Of a DNA stretch of 64,000 nt, positions 56,084 to 64,000 are shown in pieces; the first letter of the stretch is position 1; each line of letters starts with the position of its first letter. Origin of the DNA: Canna indica (lineage: Eukaryota > Streptophyta > Magnoliopsida > Zingiberales > Cannaceae); assembly GCA_034359265.1 (NCBI GenBank), contig CP136895.1, forward strand, positions 38,644,001-38,708,000, given 5' to 3'. The notes under the pieces were generated by a model. The model worked only from the letters and a program-made list of their open reading frames with translations. It did not search any database and was not told the origin of the DNA. The position numbers and the translations under genes are program-made.

Positions 56084-57685
56084 ATTTTCGATTCATATTT
56101 GAGGAACATATTTAGATTTACTCATGTTAGGTGTCCATAGGTTTAAGTTTAAAAAATCATGAGTAAATGATAATATTGACCTTAGCAAAGTTTCATGATA
56201 ACTAGTTTAGTTTTGAATGAAATCATGCTAGGTTGATATCTTGACTTAATGACATAATTTTCATCTCAAACTTGATATACACTCTTTACATGACCATTAT
56301 ATGGTGTCATAAAATTTTGAATAAAAAATTGCACGTTTTGAAAAATAATTGAAAGTTACGAAAATGTCATTAAAATTTTCACCATGTTCAGTTACTTTTA
56401 AAAAAATATAGAAAAATCATTTTTAACTGATTCTTGAAACTGCACTTTCATTGAAAAATCTAGTTTCTTCAGTAAAAATTTCAAAAAGTTTCATCTAGAA
56501 TATGATTTATAGTGGAATTTTGAAGATGAATTTCGAAAACATAAAGTATCACTCACTTGAAATACTCACTTTTTCGATACTTTGATTATTATTTTTTTGT
56601 CAAAAACTTCAAATGAAAACTCACACATACCACTTTGATTCAATGTTTAATATCATTCACATCATTGCTTGAGTAAAATTATTTCTATGAATGATTTTGA
56701 TAACTTGAATATAGCTAGAAATATCAATTTTTCATTGTAATCAAGATAAGATGAAAAATAAATTTAGAAATCTCATTTTAACCGCAAACTTGACTCATAT
56801 ACTTAGATTCACTCATGTTATATGCATAGATGCCTAAGCTATAGAAAACATGAGTAGATAGCAAAATTTGATACTTAACCATTTTCGTGTTTTCATATCT
56901 ATTTCGAATGAAACCGTGCTAAGTTGAAATTTTGAACAAACGGTATTATTTTCATTTCAAACTTGATACACATGCTTTAAATGATCATACCTTGGTATTT
57001 GGAAAGTTTGGATGAAATCTGAAATCTTTTGAAAAATAGCTAATATTTATGAAAATGCCACTTCAAGTGCTCATTGAATTTTGAAAAATAGCTAATATTT
57101 ACAAAAAAATAGCTAATCTTTTGAAATTGAATTTCGACACTCTGAAGTATCGTTCTTTCCAAGTGTTCATTTCTCGATACTTTGGATTTTCGTCGAAATC
57201 TTTGAATGAGACTTTAAGTATGATGTTAGATTCATATTTTTGGTGTCGTTCTCATTTTGACTCATGAAAAATTATTTCTAAAATGATTTTTGATATGTTG
57301 ACCGATATATGAAAATATCATTACTTGAGCTTGATACATGAATACTAGACTTAGAATTCTTTGATATAATGTATTGATTTGTATCATAATGGATATGTTG
57401 TTTTCGTCCCTTCGATTGGTTAACTTCGTTTTCATGTAAACTAGTTTTCAAGTCTCAACTTTGACCATAGTTGACTTTTCTAGCCCATTTTGATTGATGT
57501 CAAAAGGGAAAAAAAAATTAGGTAAAATAGAAGAAAATATAGGAAAACCATGCATATAGATAGGAGGGAGTATAATTATCTAAATATGCATGTTGATAAA
57601 GGGAAAAATCTCATAATTGACTTCCTTTGTGCTTTATTGAAAATATTTTCTTAAGGTTGTTTGTCATCATCAAAAAGGAGGAGAT
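56084..57685 (+). mobile_element. Sirevirus 3' spacer, plus strand
   Basis: AT-rich with CATGAGTA-type phrases at 56158 and 56849, as at 34.8-35.2 kb, then TTGATTGATGTCAAAAGGG (57491), TTTGTCATCATCAAAAAG (57659) and the tract GGAGGAGAT before the LTR. No coding. Confidence 0.65.
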
Positions 57686-59195
57686 TGTTGGTCTAAGATT
57701 TTTAACCTTGGTCTTAATCTCGGTTTTGATGATAACAAATATGGAACTAATGATTTCATGGAGAGTTATTTTCAGATTCTATATCGGTTAGCGCACGATG
57801 TTCCCGATCGGAAAAATCGGAGAAATCGAAAAAATCAGCAAGGACGCTCGTCATCGCTCAGGATTCTTCGGGAAGATAGAGTTTAAGTTTAGAGTGTCTA
57901 GAATGAATATGTAATCCTCTTTTATGATACAACGAACCCAAAAACCAAACCTGAACCACAAAACAAGAAAACCCAAAAACGACCTTGAAATTCACTAAGC
58001 CTAAGAAGCTCCTTAGAGGGCTATATGACCTAGATATTTTCTTGGCACCAAAATTACCGATAATTGTTCCTTAGGTAAAAACTAGTAAACAACATATTTT
58101 TAAAGTATGGAAGCCTTTAACTATGCATATTTGACCCGAGAGATTATAAAATTTTTGATTTTCGAAAATTTGTACTAGACCCCAAAAATTAGATTTTGAT
58201 TCTTAAGGATTTTGATTGTTTAGATATTTTTATTCAATCCAAATGGGGGTAATCCTTATATAATATTTATGTTTTAAAGTTATTAACCTTGATTTCCAAA
58301 TTCGATCGCACGGGTGGTCGACCGAACGGAGCCCAGAATCCACAACGAACTCCGATCGCTCAAGCAGTTGCTTGGCGGTCGACCTGCCTTCGACCGGACC
58401 AACGACCGGGCGGTGTCAACAGACAATTTTTTGCCCGTTGGGAGAGCTGTTTTGGCTCTCTCTTCTTGGGCTTGTAAATAGCAACCCTAGAGTGTCTTCC
58501 TCCTTGACATTCATATTCCTTGAGTCATCCTTGATCACTCTTAAAGTTTTTCTTGAGACATTCCTTTGCAAACCCCTAGTTCTCATGATATCTTGATTTT
58601 GCCTCCAAAGCTTTGATCAATTCATCATTGAAGCATTAAGAGGAACTAGGACTCGTGTTTGGAGCTAAGTATTTGTTGCACTATTTATTTGCTCCATTGT
58701 TTGTATTTTTTTATCATTTATTTTGTTGTATTTTCAAGTGTGTAAACCTAGAGTGCTAAGTTGATTGAGTTGGTGGTTGCCTTGGTGTTAAGATTTAATT
58801 CCACTGGTGTAAACATAGTTTACTAGGATTAGTGATTATTGTCCATTAGGGTTGAGGGGGAAGAGTGCTCTCGGTAAGAAGACGAAGACTCTTCGGGTAA
58901 AAGTCCTCTTTGTAAGGGAAACGATATAATCTAGTAAAGCTAAGTTTGGAAATTCTAAGTGTGGTGCTTAGGTAGTGGAGTAGACATTAAAGCCGAACCA
59001 CTATAGATCATTGTGTTAGTATTATTTTCTTAGTTGTGTTTAATTATTTTATCTATTGCTTCCGCTTGCTATTCCAATTAGTGTATTGCCTAAGTTATAA
59101 GAAACGATCGAATTCGATAAAATCGAAATTATGCGAAAAGTTTAGATAACACACTATTCATCCTCCCTCTAGTGTAGGCTATTTCACCAATAATA
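57686..59195 (+). mobile_element. Sirevirus LTR, plus strand
   Basis: Starts TGTTGGTCTAAG at 57686. The middle contains GGTCGACCG palindromes (58316-58390). The 3' end is near 59195 (TTCACCAA) but is not precisely fixed. It shares ACACTATTCATCCTCCCTCT-type sequence, common near Sirevirus LTR ends. Confidence 0.75.
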
Positions 59196-60568
59196 TTCAC
59201 ATCCTACCTTATCAGAAAATATACACCATTACAATTCCGTCATCTCCGGGATCGACCTCGACCAATTCTAGGCATCCTCACTGTCAGGCATGAACAATTA
59301 TCAATTAACATCGTAAGCTTAAAATTTTCGAATTTAAAATAAGTTTTTGTTCTTTAAAGACTTTACATGAAAAACTTTAAAAAACTTTTATAAAATGTAA
59401 AAGTAGTTAAGTAACATTCGTAATTTACATTAAACATATAAATAATAATTTCATTATTTTCAGTTCGATGACTTTGCAGCAAAAGTTTGCGTGACAAAAG
59501 CGAACAAATTTTATCCGCAAATTTGCACGTTAAATCCAGATCTCACGTGGCAAGAATGTTTACCACTCTTTTTCCCTATTGACCTCTCGTGCTCGCGTGA
59601 AAGAGCAGCTGGTGAAGTATTTCAGTCTCCTACAACGATCGAGACAAGGTCCAGCCAAAGCGTCCAAATACCGCAGTCCACGTCAGATTCTGGTCGATAG
59701 CTAGGGCCCACTATTTTTGTGAGGCAAAATCTTGTGTTCGCTGTCTCAGTCGCGACATGGGATCACCGCCCAATCAAAGCATGTGATTGAGCTGAGCTTT
59801 TCATCCCAATTGGTTGTTGGTCCTCATCCTACCTCACGATGTCCCCATCCATTATTTGACCTATAATTTAATCCCATCACGCGATAACACGGTAATTTTT
59901 TTTTAATCGGATCAAGGTTGACTCTCGAGTCTCGTACAATTCGAATCCGATACGTCTTGATCATGAAAATCGAACCGGGTCTGTTGGAAGGAGTCGATCA
60001 GGATCCATTCACCTACTATTATTCCCATTACCTTTTTGCTACTTACCCACTTCTTCACCTGGCCTTTACTATTAGATGAGGCCCAACGTGGGGACTACAA
60101 CACATGAGCTTGTGAGAAGCAAGCTTCAAGCCGTAATTTATGTTTGGTCACTCATCCAATTGGTACTTAAGTGTTTACCTGGCTATCTATTGGGGACAGA
60201 ACGAAGTCGCAGGAATGTACAGTCGGTACTTGATTGGGGAAATTATAAGATTGTGCGAGAATTAACAACTGAGCTGTAATTACCGATTTACCGTCCATAC
60301 TCCGTAGGTGGCGAGGTGAGTAGAAGTACTGAAGTAGTACCAAATTGACCCAGCCAGCCAATTATCTATTTCCGAGAGAGACCGAGGCGGAAGGAAGACA
60401 AGGGAATACAATTACCTCATGCTTCCCTTCTTCATCTTCTTCTTCCCCCCTTTCTCTTCCTCCTTTACTGGTGCCTCTGAAGAAAGAACACGAGGGAAAA
60501 CCTTGCATCCTTCCTTGAATTGAGCCTCTCCCTTCGATTGCCCACCCAGAAAGAGAAGGATTGGGGCG
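59196..60568. promoter_or_regulatory. ARO gene 5' flank and probable 5' UTR
   Basis: No gene seen. The last 150 bp before the ATG are C/T-rich (TCTTCTTCTTCCCCCC), usual for a plant 5' UTR. I did not find a convincing TATA box. The small open frames at 59491 and 60076 show no recognisable similarity. Confidence 0.5.
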
Positions 60569-62503
60569 ATGGCTGAGGGGATGAAGCAGATCCTGGCGAA
60601 GCCAATCCTGCTTGCAGATCAGGTGAGCAAGTGGGCAATCGATGCACAAACGAACAGACAGGAGTGCTTGGAGCTCAAGGGGCGCGCGGAAAAGCTTGCC
60701 ACGCTCCTCCGCCAGGCTGCCCGCACTGATCTCTACGAGCGCCCCGCCCGCCGCATCATGGACGACACCGAGCAGGTTCTCACCAAGGCCCTCGCCCTCG
60801 TGGACAAGTGTCGCAACCGAAGCTTCGTTCATCGTCTCTTTAGTATCACCCCAGCCGCCGCCTTTGCCAAGATCTCCACCCAGATCGACAACTCCATCTC
60901 CGACGTCTCCTGGCTCCTCCGTGTCTCCGCTCCTGCTGCCGACGACGACGATGACTACGGCGGCGGGGGGCTGCTCCACGGCCTCTGCCCCATTGCCCAG
61001 AATGAGCCCATCCTCACCCTTATCTGGAGCAACATCGCGACGCTCCACACCGGCCACCCGGACGCTCGCTCTGAGGCCGCCGCAGCGCTCGTTTCACTCG
61101 CCCGGGACAATCAACACTTCGCTAAGCTCATCATCGAGGAGGATGGCGTCGTGCCCCTCCTCCGCCTTCTCAAGGAGGGCAAGGCCGAGGGGCAGGAGAA
61201 CGCCGCTCGTGCCCTCGGTCTCCTCGGGCGCGATCCTGAGAGCGTTGACTACCTCGTCAACGCTGGCGTCTGCTCCGCCTTCGCCAAGGTCCTCAAGGAT
61301 GGGCCTATGAAGGTCCAGGCCATGGTCGCGTGGGCCGTCGCCGAGCTCGCCGCCAACAATCCCAAGTGCCAGGATGTCTTCGCCCAGAACAACGTTGTCC
61401 GCCTCCTTGTCGGCCACCTAGCCTTCGAGACTGTCCAAGAGCATAGCAAGTACTCCGTGTACTCCGCACCGTCTAAAAATATGTCCATCCACTCCGTCTT
61501 CCTCGCCAACAAGGCTGCTGTATCTGCTTCTTCCTCCATCGACGATGGGCAGGAACATAGACAGCTGCGGCATCCGGAGGCAGGCGAATCCAAGAGTAAC
61601 CAATTCCATTCCGTCGTGCAATCCACAGTGGCATCGGCCAAGGTCACCAAAGCCGTCCAGAACCAGAACAACAGCAGCCCTGCCAGTGGAGCCGTGCCGT
61701 GGAAACCCCACCAGCATTCTATCTCGGGTTCTGGTAACAGAGCGAGGGAAACGGAAGACCCAAATACTAAGGCTAACATGAAGGCCATGGCAGCCAAGGC
61801 ACTCTGGCAGCTGGCCAAGGGCAACGCCGACATCTGCAGGAGCATCACGGAGTCCCGGGCTCTCCTTTGCTTTGCGGTGCTCCTGGAGAAAGGCGTAGGA
61901 GATGTTCGATACAATTCCGCAATGGCATTGATGGAAATCGCCCGCGCGGCCGAGGACAATGCCGAGCTCCGGCGGTCGACATTTAAGCCGAATTCGCCGG
62001 CGTCCAAGGCAGTCATCGATCAGTTCCTCGCAATCGTCGACAAAGGGGAGTACAACGACATGCTCCTTCCCAGCATCATGGCATTGGGCTGCTTGTCGAG
62101 AACATTCCGAGCGACCGAGACCAGGATCATCGCTCCACTGGTCCGTCTACTCGACGAGAAGGAAGTGGTGGTGATGAGGGAGGCGGTGATCGCGCTGACT
62201 AAGTTTGCGTGCACGGACAACTATCTGCACGTCAACCATTCCCAAGCCATCATTGAAGACGGCGGTGCGCGGCACCTGATCCAGCTCGTGTACCTGGGAG
62301 AGCAGGTGCAGCTTGAGGCATTGATCCTGCTGTGCTACATTGCCATGCATGTGCCCGACAGCCAAGAGGTGGCGGACGCCGAGGTGCTCAACACGCTCAT
62401 GTGGGCGTCCAAGCAAGCGCACCTGGTTCAAGATCCCAGGGTGGATGAGCTGCTGCCTGAGGCCAAGTCGAGGTTGGAGCTCTACCAGTCCAGGAAAGTC
62501 TAA
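60569..62503 (+). CDS. ARMADILLO-REPEAT-ONLY (ARO) protein
   Basis: Single-exon gene of 644 codons, ATG 60569 to TAA 62501. The N-terminus (MAEGMKQILAKPILLADQVSKWA ... about residues 1-120, shown here shortened: KPILLADQVSKWA, ECLELKGRAEKLATLL, YERPARRIMDDTEQVL) is characteristic of plant ARO proteins, which otherwise consist of armadillo repeats. A poly-Asp stretch occurs near residue 126. ARM repeats lie at about residues 160-300 (SEAAAALVSLARDN, GVVPLLRLLKEG) and 405-640. A low-complexity linker (300-405) separates them. AROs are cytoplasmic/membrane-associated; the Arabidopsis members act in polarised tip growth and endosperm development (known). Length matches the family (about 650). GC-rich coding sequence contrasts with flanks. 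Gene appears intact; which ARO paralogue it is cannot be told here. Confidence 0.95.
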   Translation: MAEGMKQILAKPILLADQVSKWAIDAQTNRQECLELKGRAEKLATLLRQAARTDLYERPARRIMDDTEQVLTKALALVDKCRNRSFVHRLFSITPAAAFAKISTQIDNSISDVSWLLRVSAPAADDDDDYGGGGLLHGLCPIAQNEPILTLIWSNIATLHTGHPDARSEAAAALVSLARDNQHFAKLIIEEDGVVPLLRLLKEGKAEGQENAARALGLLGRDPESVDYLVNAGVCSAFAKVLKDGPMKVQAMVAWAVAELAANNPKCQDVFAQNNVVRLLVGHLAFETVQEHSKYSVYSAPSKNMSIHSVFLANKAAVSASSSIDDGQEHRQLRHPEAGESKSNQFHSVVQSTVASAKVTKAVQNQNNSSPASGAVPWKPHQHSISGSGNRARETEDPNTKANMKAMAAKALWQLAKGNADICRSITESRALLCFAVLLEKGVGDVRYNSAMALMEIARAAEDNAELRRSTFKPNSPASKAVIDQFLAIVDKGEYNDMLLPSIMALGCLSRTFRATETRIIAPLVRLLDEKEVVVMREAVIALTKFACTDNYLHVNHSQAIIEDGGARHLIQLVYLGEQVQLEALILLCYIAMHVPDSQEVADAEVLNTLMWASKQAHLVQDPRVDELLPEAKSRLELYQSRKV

Positions 62504-63536
62504 TTGTGAGGTACTGATCCTCTACTTTGCTCTCTAGAGAAAGTGTACAATTGTTTCTGATTCAAATGTTACAGAGCGTGTGTATACGTTGAGATATCTT
62601 CTTTTTCTTTGCTTAATTTAAAGTTTGTGATTAGGCTCCACTAGAGACGATCCTTGTTTAGTTTCGAGAAATTAGATTTGGACACATGACATTCTTCTTC
62701 TATTTTTTATTCTCTACAATTATTGATGTTGAATTATTTTGTGATTAATGCTCTCTCTTGGGTCTCTTGCTTGTGTATCATTTGGAATTTGGATTATTTT
62801 TACCTGTGTGTGGAGTGAGGGATGCATTTTTCACTTTTGATTTGGATGAAGATTTCGGTGCCTTTATGTAGCAGGGCTATTTGGCCTGGAAAGCTTTGCT
62901 GGTGATTCACAGCTGAAGACTTTTTTTAGTGTTTGATATGATTGTGAGCAGTCCCACTTTAACTGAAAAAAGACACTCCTCCCACTTTTATGAAGGAGGA
63001 AGTAAAGATAGCTGCCGTCTTTATTTTTAATATTGTGGTGGAACATTGTAGTGGGAACAGCTTGTTGCATTTAAATTTTTTATAACAAGGTATGGAACAC
63101 ATTAGCATTTTTTAAAAACCTTTTACTACATACATCATACATGTAGTTTATTGAGGGCATTGGGTAATTTTTTTAAAGTATTTGTACTACTGTTATGTAG
63201 TAAAAGTCCCGGACACTAGAATGATATAAATAATTCTTATAGGCTTTTTTTTTTTCATAAGAAAAAAAGGTTTTATAAGATAGCCATTACAAAGTGTACA
63301 CATGGCATATTACAAGACGTACACAAACGTAAAAAAGACGCATATAGCGCTACAACTAGGAATTGAATTCAAGACCTATAGACAACATAATTGGATGTAA
63401 ATACCATTTGTTCTACAAGTGGGTTCACAATTCTTATAGACCTAAGTCATGTCAAGTCAAAAAGGCTTGTAAAAGTTTTGTTTTGACTCCCTATTAGATT
63501 GGGAGCAGAATTTTGACTCCCCTTGAATAGGGAGTC
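62504..63536. other. ARO 3' UTR and downstream flank
   Basis: AT-rich sequence; the ARO transcript presumably ends in the first few hundred bases, but no clear AATAAA is seen. No other gene. An 11-bp perfect inverted repeat (GACTCCCTATT at 63485, AATAGGGAGTC at 63526) ends exactly at the next LTR. Confidence 0.45.
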
Positions 63537-64000
63537 TGTTGGAGATTATCCTCGAAATTTTAAATTTTCGAAACTAATTCACATACAAGGTCGGTTATGG
63601 TAGCTGACCTTGGAGATAAATATAAATAAGAGATGGTAGAACCCCCTACAGATAATTAAGAATTATCTCCACCTCCAACCTCTAGCTGCACCCTCTATTT
63701 CTCCCTTTGCTTGCTGCTCGGTTCTTGGTAGAAGGGACAACTCTTGTTTGGTGCAAATCGGATTGAGAAGCCCGTCCATTGAGCCACGACGAGCTTGAGA
63801 GGTCGCTGTCTCCTTTGTTACGAGGTACTTGGTGTGGACTATCGTTGGAGGACGTGCACGTGTGCGTCTTGGATTTGGGATTAGAGCAACTCTTCTACCC
63901 TTTCGGCTAAAGGTATAAAATTGCTCCTCGCTCCTCTATTGAATTCCTCTATGTTGCTAAAGTAGATTGTTATTTTTGAAATGCTTTTAAGATTTCTAAA
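63537..64000 (+). mobile_element. LTR running off the window (copia-related)
   Basis: Starts TGTTGGAGATTATCC at 63537. From about 63716 it matches the last third of the 50766-52873 LTR (GGTTCTTGGTAGAAGGG; GAGCCACGACGAGCTTG), but the first 180 bp differ. The right end is outside the window. Confidence 0.7.

Noticed and set aside
60362..61057. 231-codon minus-strand open frame
   Set aside because: It is antisense to the start of the ARO gene and arises from its GC-rich codons; no family resemblance.
60642..61310. 222-codon plus-strand open frame
   Set aside because: Alternative frame of the ARO gene, Ser/Pro-rich and low complexity.
61249..62016. 255-codon minus-strand open frame
   Set aside because: Shadow of the ARO coding sequence on the opposite strand.
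1..64000. Search for a novel multi-gene system
   Set aside because: Apart from KIN-14 and ARO, all recognisable coding belongs to known transposon classes or captured fragments; no cluster of unknown intact genes exists.

Overview
This is nuclear DNA of a flowering plant. The evidence is a multi-intron KIN-14 kinesin gene, an intronless ARMADILLO-REPEAT-ONLY gene, plant-type Sirevirus/copia and chromovirus/gypsy retrotransposons, and CACTA, hAT, Mutator and Harbinger DNA transposons. The GC-rich intronless ARO gene beside an AT-rich, intron-rich kinesin suggests a monocot (inference, moderate confidence). Only two host genes are convincing. Everything else is transposable-element sequence, much of it nested and decayed.

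Layout. 1-2.0 kb: AT-rich sequence ending in a GA microsatellite and a GC-rich block. 2.3-3.9 kb: two CACTA-type termini, the second with a subterminal repeat array; it cuts into a minus-strand Ty1/copia relic (3.9-11.0 kb) whose LTR is itself split by a 2.5-kb solo LTR (6180-8719). 11.0-13.8 kb: minus-strand Ty3/gypsy relic whose leader carries a hAT MITE with a perfect 8-bp target duplication. 13.8-16.1 kb: LTR fragment, unassigned sequence and a 258-bp tandem duplication containing a zinc knuckle. 16.12-24.61 kb: a Harbinger-like MITE split by a complete but dead chromovirus (16220-24326, target duplication CATGC), whose 3' LTR holds a Sirevirus LTR.

26.2-38.7 kb (minus strand): KIN-14 kinesin with an N-terminal CH domain, coiled coils, internal motor domain and basic tail. 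I could join 20 coding exons with consistent phases into about 1,095 residues without a stop. One motor-domain intron is a U12-type AT-AC intron. Intron 12 contains a Pack-MULE with an EXORDIUM-like gene fragment; intron 9 contains Sirevirus/copia debris.

39.1-46.2 kb: mosaic of LTR fragments, a LINE fragment, a copia LTR derivative with almost no internal region, and a Mutator-type MITE. 46.2-52.9 kb: plus-strand Ty1/copia with broken gag-pol and a 2.1-kb 3' LTR. 52.9-59.2 kb: two Sirevirus relics in opposite orientations. 60569-62503 (+): intact ARO gene. 63537-64000: an LTR running off the window.

I found no CRISPR array, rRNA, convincing tRNA or candidate novel gene system. The most informative items are the U12 intron, the intronic Pack-MULE, the permuted LTR derivative and the stratified insertion history readable from target duplications.
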